NCBI GenBank assembly: GCA_008828725.1
Contig: MEHQ01002218.1
Location: forward strand, 1-64,000
Reading direction: 5' to 3'
Source of the DNA: Saccharina japonica
Lineage: Eukaryota > Sar > Phaeophyceae > Laminariales > Laminariaceae
DNA length: 64,000 nucleotides
Position 1 is the stretch's first letter. Every line of letters begins with the position of its first letter. The translations under genes were made by a program, and so were the position numbers. The notes beneath the pieces were generated by a model that saw nothing but the letters and a program-made list of their open reading frames with translations, had not been told where the DNA came from and did no database searches. Shown here in pieces: positions 21,004 through 31,465 of this stretch.

Positions 21004-22040
21004 TTGCACACCCCGCACGAATACGAATAGTTTTGACGAATATTCGTGAAAACTATCCGTCGAATAGGTAGCATTCGTCCACGGACGAATATTCGCCCAC
21101 GTTTTGGGAGAGACTATTCGTCCAAGGACGAATATTCGCCCCATGTTTTCGAGATACCATTCGTCCACGGGCGAATATCGCCCCACGTTTTCGAGATACT
21201 ATTCGTCCACGGACGAATATTCGCCCCACGTTTTCGAGATACTATTCGTCCATGGACGAATATTCGCCCCTTGTTTTTGAGGGGGTATTGTCAACGCCAA
21301 CGAATAAGTCGCCTAGGTCAGACGAATACTTTCTGTACGAATGCTGAAATACCTGTGTGGTGAGCACAAAGCAGAAAAAAAAAAAAAAAAATGAAAGCTG
21401 CGGGGCTCGAACTTACGTCCTCCACTCAATTCAGAGTTGCACACATCATTTTTCATACAACCCTGCCCCCAAATATAAGGTTATATTAATAGTGTTGCCT
21501 CGCCTGGTTTTTAGCATCGTTGTGAGAAAGACGAAATTAAAAAAAAAACTACAAGTAAATATTTGTGCAAAACGAGCACTGGCATACCTGCTATTATTTA
21601 TTTGTGGTGTTGACCGTAGTTACTATAATATTAACATTACTATATAGGATTGTCTATCGCCCACGTTTTTTAGAGGGTATTCGTTCGTTCCACGGACGAA
21701 TATCCGCGAAAAACATCCGTCGAATAGGTAGCATTCGCCCACGGACGAATATTCGTCCACGTTTTCGAGATACTATTCGTCCACAGACGAATACTCGTCC
21801 ACATTTTCGAGATACTATCCGTTCACGGACGAATATTCGCCCCACGTTTTCGAGATACTATTCGTCCACGGACGAATATTCGCCCCCAGGTTTTCGAGAA
21901 AGCATTCGTCCATGGACGAATATTTGCCTCACGTTTTTCAGAGACTATTCGTCCACAGACGAATATTCGCCCCATAAACCGAACTTGAAGCCAATGAATA
22001 CGAATACCTATTCGTATTCGTATTCGTGCGGGGTGTGCAA
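21004..22040 (+). mobile_element. Inverted-repeat element with CGAATATTCG minisatellites
   Basis: Left TTGCACACCCCGCACGAATA and right TATTCGTGCGGGGTGTGCAA form perfect 20-bp ends that extend further inward as GAATACGAATAG. Inside, two arrays (21030-21285 and 21680-21975) have a unit of about 43 bp built on ATTCGTCCACGGACGAATAT and CGCCCCACGTTTTCGAGATA. No coding sequence. A second copy lies in the duplicated segment (about 24395-25405) with a damaged left end. Confidence 0.7.
21393..21475 (-). other. tRNA-like B box followed by T run
   Basis: On the minus strand GTAAGTTCGAGCCCCGCAGC is a good B-box and T-arm-like word and is followed by a run of about 17 T. No full cloverleaf could be assembled. 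The copy at 24750-24830 is identical. It may be a tRNA-derived retroposon piece. Confidence 0.3.
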
Positions 22041-22529
22041 CATTGAAGACAACGAGGAACTACCCCTGAGCCCGCGGGAAAAACGCAGGACAAAGACTTG
22101 CAATTTTTTTCAGGACTGGGGACTAGCAACGCGAATTATACTCATTCGATTGCGATACTACTGTAGCACTTGGACAAAACTCAAAGTTGCTCGATAATAA
22201 TGGCCCTTTCTCAACACCTTATTTTTTAGTAAGACCGGAGACTAGCAACGCGAATGTTACTCATTCGATTGCGATACTAACACAATAGCGATATATACTG
22301 TCGCCAACATTAATCAGTACACTGGACTGCAGCAGTATACTGTCTCTCGCCTCTCATTTCTCCTCACGAAACGCATGTGGTGGGTTTGCGTACTGTATCA
22401 TGGCGTGTTTCTTGAACGTACGTAACATAAAACCTACTGGCGAATATACTGGCCGGGTCAATCAGTAGATTACTACTGCCTGTAGATTACTACTGCCAGT
22501 ACATACTGTGCCAGTGCCCAGCCCTAGTT

Positions 22530-23070
22530 AAAATGCCTCGCCACAGCGGTCAAGGGACGACGGCTCTCGGCGCAACTCGGCCGTAAACAACAACTATTCA
22601 TAGATTAAACAAATCCCCGATGACAACAGGCAGTATGGCAACATCCAGAATACAGACCACGTGCTCGTGACGGCTGCAACGCCCGTGTGGTGACACCTTG
22701 TGCACAGCAGCATGTGTCGTTAGTTCGCCAACGGGGGGGGGTCGAGCGCTTCAAGAGGCCCGCCGGCCATACCGTATCGCAGCCGTAGATTCTCACCAAC
22801 TACATACGGGCGAAGGAACAACAAAAGCAAAACGCGAAAAAAAAACAGAAACAGAAAAAAGGGCTACGTATCTATAGCCGACATGATATATATATAATGA
22901 TATATATATATATATAGTAGGGTAAAGGTGCTTTATAAGAAATTTAAAACAACAGCTGTGAGGTCGTGGATTTCGTGGAGACTCCTCTTTGCAAGCTGTG
23001 TAGGGGAGAAACAGGTTACTACTACAGTACGTTTCTTTGTTTTTGCTCACAGTAGTGAGAATCTTAACGC
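22530..23070. other. Non-coding part of the duplicated segment
   Basis: Holds a G8 run near 22731 and a TA microsatellite near 22890. No gene supported. Confidence 0.45.
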
Positions 23071-23075
23071 ATAAA

Positions 23076-23325
23076 GACGCATGCTACGATAGAGGTGCAC
23101 CATGTTTTTTCTAAGCTCCTCACTTAAGGAGCGTCATACCTCATCGAAAAAACGATTTCGGAGGAAAATAAAAGCGCTGCCGGATGCGAAATATCATGAC
23201 CGAAGTGTACACTAAGACATTATCCGTCACAAAAATGAAAAAAGTCCGACGGATTTGGGTTAAGGAGCCCGATCGTTCAGAAAACGATTCAGCCAAAAAA
23301 TGCTACCTCTACCGTAGCACGCGTC
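23076..23325 (-). mobile_element. MITE-1 copy at the edge of the duplication
   Basis: A 250-bp full copy running GACGCATGCTACGATAGAGG to TACCGTAGCACGCGTC. The left flank is TAAA but the right flank is ATGG, so the flanks do not match here, unlike the sister copy at 26445-26691 (TAAA on both sides). Confidence 0.8.
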
Positions 23326-23337
23326 ATGGGCTCGTTG

Positions 23338-23426
23338 CCTCGCCCTGAAACCCCTGCGTTCTAGGGCTGCCTGTGTGCCGGCAGAATTTCACGACTAATA
23401 CCCAGCCCAAGGTAATCCTTATAACA
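23338..23426 (-). repeat. LTR-like fragment
   Basis: From 23426 leftward the minus strand reads TGTTATAAGGATTACCTTGG then GCTGGGTA, the same start as the LTR-like sequence at 8492. No PPT is visible at this copy. Confidence 0.4.
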
Positions 23427-23728
23427 CCGTCGAGAGAGGTGGGCTGTCCCGCCATGTATGCGTGTACATGCATGTGAACCTCCCGCCGCGGGCCACAGTG
23501 ACACAGGGCACGAGGCTGTCCGCAGCCCGCAGTGATTCGCGTTCAAAAATCGTATGTCCCGCATTTAAAACTCCGTCCTCTACAATTAAGGAAACCCGAT
23601 ATGTCGGATAGTCGGCACCTCCGTGTTTGGGAGAGGATCGTAGGGGTTTGGGGGTCGTGACGGCAAAAAAAAACAAACGGTAGCTTGACGGACTTGACGT
23701 GGTGACGTGACGGACAGGGAGATGTCTT

Positions 23729-23994
23729 GACGCGTGCTATGACAGAGGTATACCTTTTTCTGGCTTAAAACGTTTTCTGAATGACGTATTAAAGGCTCCT
23801 TAACCCAAATTCGTCGGACTTCCATTATTATTGTGTTGCAACAGTTTTCGGTGTATACTTAAGGCCCGTGATTTTTTTCATCGGGTCGTAGCACTTTTAT
23901 GTTCCTCCAAAACCATCATTTGTTTACTTACTATTAGTATAGAGCTCCTCAAGTGACCACCCTCAGAAGGCAGAAAGATGGCCTGAATGCAGGT
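23729..23994 (+). mobile_element. MITE-1 copy truncated at the N
   Basis: Left terminus GACGCGTGCTATGACAGAGG, interior with CCTTAACCCAAATTCGTCGG and TATAGAGCTCCTCAAGTGAC. It stops at AATGCAGGT immediately before the N at 23995, where the right terminus would be expected within about 25 bases. Confidence 0.75.
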
Positions 23995-23999
23995 NATGC

Positions 24000-24310
24000 A
24001 GTCCGATTGCGCAGTATACTCCGAGTATCGAGTACATTTCGTACTCCCGAGTACTTAGAGCATTAGAGTACTGGCGGTCTGAATACTCGGAGTACTTGGA
24101 GTATGAGCAGTACTGAAACCCCAAATACTCGGAGTACAAGGAGTACCCGCAGTATCGGACCCCGAAATACTCCCGAGTACGGGCAGTATCGAGAGTGTTC
24201 ATACCCGAAATACTCCGAGTATGAGCAGTATCTCGGAGTATCGAACCCCGAAATACTCCGAGTACCTGAAGTGTTTTATCTCCAATACTCCTTACTTTAC
24301 CCCAAGGGAC
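24000..24310. repeat. TACTCCGAGTA palindromic array, second copy
   Basis: Counterpart of 20655-20960, with more divergence than the rest of the duplication. Confidence 0.75.
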
Positions 24311-24414
24311 TCGGAGCATCTGTGAAGCGCTCCTATTATATGTATCATACAAGAAAAGTATACGTGCCCAAGAGGAACAGATAACTGCTGAACCCCGCAC
24401 GAATACGAATAGTT

Positions 24415-25345
24415 TTGACGAATATTCGTGAAAACTATCCGTCGAATAGGTTGCATTCATCCACGGACGAATATTCGCCCCACGTTTTGGGAGAGACTAG
24501 TCGTCCAAGGACGAATATTCGCCCCACGTTTTCGAGATGCCATTCGTCCACGGACGAATATTCGCCCCACGTTTTCGAGATACTATTCGTCCACGGGACG
24601 AATATTCGCCCCACGTCCATGGACGAATATTCGCCCCTTGTTTTTGAGGGGGTATTCGTCAAGCGCCAACGAATAATTCGCCTAGGTCAGACGAATACTT
24701 TCTGTACGAATGCTGAAATACCTGTGTGGTGAGCACAAAGCAGAAAAAAAAAAAAAAATGAAAGCTGCGGGGCTCGAACTTACGTCCTCCACTCAATTCA
24801 GAGTTGCACACATCATTTTTCATACAACCCTGCCCCCAAATATAAGGTTATATTAATAGTGTTGCCTCGCCTGGTTTTTAGCATCGTTGTGAGAAAGACG
24901 AAATTAAAAAAAAAACTACAAGTAAATATTTGTGCAAAACGAGCACTGGCATACCTGCTATTATTTATTTGTGGTGTTGACCGTAGTTACTATAATATTA
25001 ACATTACTATATAGGATTGTCTACCGCCCACGTTTTTGAGAGGGTATTCGTTCGTTCCACGGACGAATATCCGCGAAAAACATCCGTCGAATAGGTAGCA
25101 TTCGCCCACGGACGAATATTCGTCCACGTTTTCGAGATACTATTCGTCCACAGACGAATACTCGTCCACATTTTCGAGATACTATCCGTTCACGGACGAA
25201 TATTCGCCCCACGTTTTCGAGATACTATTCGTCCACGGACGAATATTCGCCCCCAGGTTTTCGAGAAAGCATTCGTCCATGGACGAATATTTGCCTCACG
25301 TTTTTCAGAGACTATTCGTCCACAGACGAATATTCGCCCCATAAA
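24415..25345. repeat. CGAATATTCG minisatellites, second copy
   Basis: Two arrays (24420-24665 and 25045-25340), counterparts of those inside 21004-22040. Copy number in the first array is slightly lower and one unit is truncated near 24610. Confidence 0.75.
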
Positions 25346-26444
25346 CCGAACTTGAAGCCAATGAATACGAATACCTATTCGTATTCGTATTCGTGCGGGG
25401 TGTGCAACATTGAAGACAACGAGGAACTACCCCTGAGCCCGCGGGAAAAACGCAGGACAAAGACTTGCAATTTTTTTCAGGACTGGGGACTAGCAACGCG
25501 AATTATACTCATTCGATTGCGATACTAGCTCTTGGACAAAACTCAAAGTTGCTCGATAATAATGGCCCTTTCTCAACACCTTATTTTTTAGTAAGACCGG
25601 AGACTAGCAACGCGAATGTTACTCATTCGATTGCGATACTAACACAATAGCGATATATACTGTCGCCAACATTAATCAGTACACTGGACTGCAGCAGTAT
25701 ACTGTCTCTCGCCTCTCATTTCTCCTCACGAAACGCATGTGGTGGGTTTGCGTACTGTATCATGGCGTGTTTCTTGAACGTACGTAACATAAAACCTACT
25801 GGCGAATATACTGGCCGGGTCAATCAGTAGATTACTACTGCCTGTAGATTACTACTGCCAGTACATACTGTGCCAGTGCCCAGCCCTAGTTAAAATGCCT
25901 CGCCACAGCGGTCAAGGGACGACGGCCCTCGGCGCAACTCGGCCGTAAACAACAACTATTCATAGATTAAACAAATCCCCGATGACAACAGGCAGTATGG
26001 CAACATCCAGAATACAGACCACGTGCTCGTGACGGCTGCAACGCCCGTGTGGTGACACCTTGTGCACAGCAGCATGTGTCGTTAGTTCGCCAACGGGGGG
26101 GGGTCGAGCGCTTCAAGAGGCCCGCCGGCCATACCGTATCGCAGCCGTAGATTCTCACCAACTACATACGGGCGAAGGAACAACAAAAGCAAAACGCGAA
26201 AAAAAAACAGAAACAGAAAAAAGGGCTACGTATCTATAGCCGACATGATATATATATAATGATATATATATATATTATATATATAGTAGGGTAAAGGTGC
26301 TTTATAAGAAATTTAAAACAACAGCTGTGAGGTCGTGGATTTCGTGGAGACTCCTCTTTGCAAGCTGTGTAGGGGAGAAACAGGTTACTACTACAGTACG
26401 TTTCTTTGTTTTTGCTCACAGTAGTGAGAATCTTAACGCATAAA

Positions 26445-26691
26445 GACGCATGCTACGATAGAGGTGCACCATGTTTTTTCTAAGCTCCTCACTTAAGGAG
26501 CGTCATACCTCATCGAAAAAACGATTTCGGAGGAAAATAAAAGCGCTGCCGGATGCGAAATATCATGACCGAAGTGTACACTGAGACATTATCCGTCACA
26601 AAAATGAAAGTCCGACGGATTTGGGTTAAGGAGCCCGATCGTTCAGAAAACGATTCAGCCCAAAAGTGCTACCTCTACCGTAGCACGCGTC
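26445..26691 (-). mobile_element. MITE-1 copy with TAAA target duplication
   Basis: A 247-bp element from GACGCATGCTACGATAGAGG to TACCGTAGCACGCGTC, flanked by TAAA on both sides. With ATGG at 59709-59959 this is the clearest evidence for a 4-bp target duplication. Confidence 0.85.
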
Positions 26692-26924
26692 TAAACACGC
26701 AACCTAACACACCCTCTGCGACGAAATTCTGAGCCGAGTTTCTCTAAAAATGCATGGGCCCGTATTACAACGAAAACGATAACGGTGGCTTCGAAAATAT
26801 CTCGCTGAGACGTTTCCATGGATAACATCGCTCAGCGTTTGCGCTTTCCTCAATCGTCGAGAAAATCAGCCTTGGAACTCGTCCGAGGGGGTGTGATATG
26901 TTATCACCCCGGGTGGTACGGTGT

Positions 26925-27300
26925 GTATGGGGGGGGGGTGTACTTCATATTCATGCATGGCCGTAGTCGTATGACCATAGACTCTCGCATCCCTACAATG
27001 CCGGGACGGAGCATGTCGGGTTTTCACCGACCAGGCAGGCATTGCTAGCTAGCACCAAGCGCGAAGCGCAACGCGAGGTGATCGGCGAGCCGCATGAAGG
27101 CTGACCTGCATCCTGCTAAGAACCGCTTGTGAGGCGGACTTTCTTGCACATGAAGGACGGCTTCAATGGGTTCATTTAATGTATGGTGTGGCCACTTCCT
27201 GAGACAGCAATAGGAGCACTAGGTAACTTCCTCGTGGGTGCATGTTGGGGGGGGGTGTACTCGATATTCATGCATGGCCGTAGTCGTATGACCATAGATG
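26925..27300 (-). repeat. Family Q repeats with poly-G/poly-C end
   Basis: 26925-27230 and a shorter second copy at 27245-27300, both in reverse: a G8-9 run, TGTACT, CATGGCCGTAGTCGTATGAC, CATAGA and then, in the first copy, CCGGGACGGAGCATGTCGGG, CAGGCATTGC and ATCCTGCTAAGAACCGCTTG. Confidence 0.7.
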
Positions 27301-28600
27301 GTGGGGGGGGGGGGCCGCCATACAAACCCCGTCACAATGGTAGACGGAGACTGGTTCCTTGTTGACGCCATGTACATGAGGTTCGAATACTTCGGCCGAT
27401 TCTGGTGCTCTCGTCGCTTGGCGTATAACAAGCGAAGCGTATACATGTACCACTGCAAACCACGTTTTCGGGGACAACATAAAACGAATACTCGAAGCAA
27501 GAGTTGCGTCATACATGCAGCACTGGAGACAGCCCGGCAACGATGGAGATGCCTGTGGAAGCATGATCGAACGAGCGCAGGGGCCGGCACACGGGGGGGG
27601 CAGCTGGGTAGATTGTTGCTCAACACGACGGCGCGCGAACGCGTGCACTCACCGCCCCCCCATGCCGCTGCTGTTCCTATACAGCGTCACCACTGATACA
27701 CGTATATACGAAGTACATACGTACCGTAATAACTTATGAACCAAGTGTACTTTACTACGCATGGTACATACGTATTGGCTGTGTTGTACACGGAAGTGCG
27801 CTGACTTATGGTATGTGCCTGGTACAGCTGTTGGTTGCCTTGGGGCTGTGGATTCGCAGATATGTTGACCAACACGGGACACAGCTTCTGTACCCCCAAA
27901 AAAATGCGTCAGAGATTTGCGCCCTGTACGAGGTCCTTTTGTTTTCAGCACTTCATAAATAGGGCGGAGACGAGTCGCCGCCGCCACTTCCACGCCCACC
28001 GAGGGGCGACCATCGCGGCGTAGTCGCAGGTGACGAGGAGGCAACCTGTAAACACGCAACACATACGTACCTGATACTACGTGGTAATAGGAAATCGTAT
28101 ACTATTAATAGCTGCCGCTACGTATGATTTAGCGCAGCAGGACATTTGTAACTGCCATCAACTTGCGTGCGGTACGTAAGAGCTTTTCGTTCGTACATAC
28201 GAGTACCAACTCCTGATTTCATTGTTTTCGGAGATGATTGATGCCGCGGTCGGTGGTAGATTTTAGGCTTCGGCCGTGTCGGAAGGGTCCCAAATGTCTG
28301 GCGCCGTGTAAATTGGAAACTCGCATTGCATCCTTTATATGTCTTGGCCGTGGAGGCGGAGGCGGCGGCGGAGATCCCGCTCCTCCTGCCGATAACCGAA
28401 TGGATCATGCACAAACCTCCCCCGCGCCGCAGCCGCGAGGGTTGAGGAGGAAAATAGAAGACTGCTGTCGGGTGAAGAAGTTTGGTGCAATAGATATAAC
28501 AGAAGTAGCCAGAAAACGATCGCTATCCTGGGAGGTAGATGGTGACAGCAGGTGGCATAGCAGGAAGGTGAGGCATGGGGGGAAAAGGTAAACGAGAGAC
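27300..28600. other. No supported gene
   Basis: Frames of up to 137 codons exist on both strands but overlap and show no domain. G11 and G8 runs are near 27302 and 27593. A CTATTAATAG palindrome is at 28102-28111. Confidence 0.4.
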
Positions 28601-28606
28601 CATAAT

Positions 28607-28735
28607 GTTGGAGGTGTCTCTAGTAGGGGCAGGAACAAGACAGCAGTAGTGCTGCGTGTTGAAAGGCATGCGTGGTCAACAGTCAAATTACTATTAATAG
28701 GGCAAGCAACAATTCAGCAGTACAACCCCCAAAGA
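28607..28735 (+). repeat. Family P repeat interrupted by CTATTAATAG
   Basis: Reads GTGTCTCTAGTAGGGGCAGG, GAAAGGCATGCGTGGTCAAC, then TCAAATTACTATTAATAGGG and CAAGCAACAA. Other P copies have CAAATGACTAAGGCAAGC here, so this copy carries extra bases at the palindrome. Confidence 0.7.
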
Positions 28736-28918
28736 AACCGCGGCTCTCACTCTAAAGCCATCACTGCCGTCACGGCAAGGAGAGACAAAGAGTTGCCCCC
28801 CTCGAGAATATCATACCACAGGAGTAAATTGCTACCGGGGGTGGGACACTGGAGGTACTGGTAATGCACTCTGGCAGCATCGATAATGATGATAATGTTG
28901 CGAGTACTGGCAGTGTTT

Positions 28919-29347
28919 TAGAGATGGCTCCCGGATTCGAAAATTGGAACCGGTACCAGTACCGCCTTCGGTGAGATTTGACCAGTACCGTCCCGGGTTC
29001 CCGCGGTACTGGGTATCCAGGGTAACCGGGTACCAGTGTACCCGGGGTTACATGTGCATTATGCTCCACTCTTTGTGTTTGAGCGGCGTGAACGGTCCTC
29101 AGGCGGGGTGGTGAGGCGTGGTGAGGCGGAAGGTGGGAGGACAAGCCTTCATGTCGTCTCTCTCAATGAATAGAAATGCGAAAGAACCCGGGTACCCGGG
29201 TACCCGGGAGGGGTACCCGGGAACCCGGGTACCCGAGATACCCAGTACCGCGGGTAATAAAAATGAAACCGGGACGGTAACGGTACCGACGGTTCCGGGT
29301 ACCCGCCTCCGGGTACCCGGTTCCCACGAATCCGGGAGCCATCTCTA
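28919..29347 (+). mobile_element. hAT-like MITE with 21-bp termini
   Basis: A 429-bp element. The left end TAGAGATGGCTCCCGGATTC is the exact complement of the right end GAATCCGGGAGCCATCTCTA. The flanks CAGTGTTT and TAGTGTTT match at 7 of 8 positions. The interior is a self-complementary GGTACCGG and CCCGGGTACC array, so the whole element can fold back. Confidence 0.8.
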
Positions 29348-30580
29348 TAGTGTTTCGGCTCATACTGAGAGTATCGGTGTGATACTTCTCATTCTGCTGC
29401 TGTATTCATTTAATTTGATTTTATTGTCTGTCGCATCTCCTCTGGGAGAAGCACGACACGTTCTTTCTTTCATTCATGTTTTTTGTTTGGCTGTTTGATT
29501 GCTTGTGATTTTCTTTATTTTATGTTTATTTTTTTCATTCTTATTTTCATTTTCGTTTTTTCTCTTTTTTTCTTTTTTCTCTTTCATGCACCTGGATTGC
29601 TAGCAGGGTAGGTCTTGCCTGTCGCATATGGCATTGCATTGTCTGCTCTGCTTACTGCACTGAGCGTAGTATCTCTGTGTCGTAGTTTTGTGACCAGAGA
29701 ACTGGTACCTTTTTAGGATAGAAGAATCGGCACGGACACTGGATGTGCTGGATGTCGACGGGTAGAAAGGAAGGTTTAATGTGAAGAACACACAAACACA
29801 CTGCTGTGAGGGCAGTACTCTACTATGAAGTGGTAAAAGTTCGTACTCGTACGAGTATCGCATGAGGTCCACCCACACCTTCTAGCCGGGAGTACGACGA
29901 TTCTTCTCCTTGGCTGCGTCAACTATGACCGAAGGTTGAGGCGATGTCGCCACCCCACCGAGAAGCTATGACGATTGTTGCGCTCTTGAGCGCTCGGGCC
30001 TCGCTTGGCCTGGTCGCACTTGGGATGATACGTTTCCTTACGTATGGTATTCGCTGAAGAGGGTGTGCATCGCACAGCAGCGCGTCGTACTGGTATTGTC
30101 TTCTTGGGCCCAACTACACCGCCACCGAAACTCTAACCAGCTGCAGTGCAATCTTAAGGCTTCGACAGGGCCTCGGGATGGATATGCTTCGTACAGCAAC
30201 GAGACAGATAGCAGACACCGGCAATCCAGCAGCAGTAACCCCGAGAGGCAGGTTCTGGCTGCGCGCGCTTGTTCTCAGGGAAATTTCCCTTCCTCCCATA
30301 TAACACATGCGTTGCAATTAGTGGAACTCCCTTGACTTCCAGTGTAAAACTTATATCTTGGAAATAGTATAGGATACCCCAGGAGGAGAGCTCGAGAGCT
30401 CTGGAAAAAAAACACCAAGCTGGTGCTGCTTCTCTCCTGTACCTTCCGCGAGGAAAGATCCAAAAGGAAGACACGCGAGGCCTTCGCTTCATCCCCCGCC
30501 CACGGCAGGCAGCCCGCCACCGTGTCTCGACCACTTGAGGGTGACTTGTCTCTTGTTTCTAGGGCGGAGGGAAGGGTCAT
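29348..30580. other. No supported gene
   Basis: A T-rich stretch at 29500-29590. Overlapping frames of about 126 codons without domains at 30150-30580. Confidence 0.4.
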
Positions 30581-30589
30581 CACTCACAT

Positions 30590-31447
30590 CGACTCTCGGT
30601 AGCACCTTGCCTGTGTGCTCGTCTGAGCTGCACAAGAAGCAGTGCAGCTGCCAGTGGCAAGAAAAAAAAAGCGTTCAATTTCTTGTTTTGCTCCGCCACC
30701 CACACAGCAGCAGCAGCAGAGCAAGAGTTCGCCGAGCCAAGGCACCAGAGCAGCAGCGAGTGACAACCAGCTTCCCTCCACCTCGCACATACGAGCTCGG
30801 CAGAGGAAGCAACGGGAGCAGGCCGCCTCCACCAGCGGCATCTGACTCCGTTCCCCGCACTCCGTGGGCCACCCCGAGGCCGCAGGCTGTTTACTGCGGC
30901 GTGACGCTGGGCTGAGAGAGGGAGGTCTTTCCGTCGAAGCGGGCACGGTTGGGAGTTTTTTAGGTCGGAGCACGGTTTTATCGTTTTCTCGCTCTCTCTC
31001 TCAGCTGTTGCTCGAGGGCAGGAGGAGCAATCGTTGCATCTTGCCAGGTCTTTGGTTGTCCTAGACTCGTCGATCGGTGGAGGAACCGGCGCTTTCTGTC
31101 TGTCGTTGCAAGAAACAGGAGGTGGTGGTGGTGGTGGTGGTGGTCAGGTGGAGTGGTCTGCTGCTTGCTGTTGTTGCAGCTGCTGAGTGTGTGAGCGCCG
31201 GTCGAAGGGCTCAGTAGTTTAAAAACGAACAAGCTTTTTGCTGGACAGGGGCGGTGATACGCAGCAACTGCAAAGCAGCTTCAAGGACAGCTTTAGGAGC
31301 TGCTGGTGGTGCTGGGCGAGAAGGGCTAGAAGGGCGTGGGGTGGGAGCAAGCAAGGCGCCCAGCACAGGCGAGAGCTACTGCTGCTACAGCAGCAAGCAG
31401 TACATACAGCAGCCAGCAGGAACTTCAGCTTTAGTCGGAGCGGTACC
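30590..31447 (+). promoter_or_regulatory. Possible promoter / 5' UTR of the long plus-strand gene
   Basis: CAG- and CTG-rich, moderately GC-rich DNA with a CTCTCTCTC stretch near 31000 and a GGTGGT array near 31123-31145, ending just before the inferred ATG at 31448. There is no clear TATA box. The role is inferred from position only. Confidence 0.25.
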
Positions 31448-31465
31448 ATGAGCTTCTTGAAAGAG
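31448..31465 (+). CDS. Putative exon 1 (MSFLKE)
   Basis: GGTACCATGAGCTTCTTGAA then AGAG|GTGAGA: a short start exon with a good donor, phase 0, which fits the phase-0 acceptor at 38111. The next exon is 6.6 kb away, so the link is weak. Confidence 0.3.

Larger units (their letters stand above)
19524..22526 (+). mobile_element. hAT-like non-autonomous element, about 3.0 kb
   Basis: The left end TAGGGCTGGGCACTGGC (19524) and the right end GCCAGTGCCCAGCCCTA (to 22526) are perfect inverted repeats of 17 bp. The flanks GTTAAAAG on the left and GTTAAAAT on the right match at 7 of 8 positions, an 8-bp duplication as expected of hAT. TAGGGCTGGGCA-type termini are common in hAT elements. The interior holds CAG-rich DNA, two palindromic minisatellites and a nested inverted-repeat element (21004-22040), and encodes no transposase. 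One N is at 20352. Confidence 0.75.
20652..23325 (+). repeat. Segmental duplication, copy 1
   Basis: Matches 23996-26691 in direct orientation. The first 700 bp differ noticeably; the part from about 21350 onward is nearly identical apart from homopolymer and short indel differences. Its right end coincides with the end of MITE-1 at 23325. Confidence 0.9.
23996..26691 (+). repeat. Segmental duplication, copy 2
   Basis: Direct copy of 20652-23325. It begins right after the N at 23995 and ends at the MITE-1 terminus at 26691. It includes the right end of the hAT-like element (about 25893) but not the left end, so it cannot be a second transposition event of that element. Confidence 0.9.

Noticed and set aside
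28238..28591. 117-codon plus-strand frame with a Gly run
   Set aside because: No domain, no splice or start evidence, overlapping antisense frames; not enough to call.
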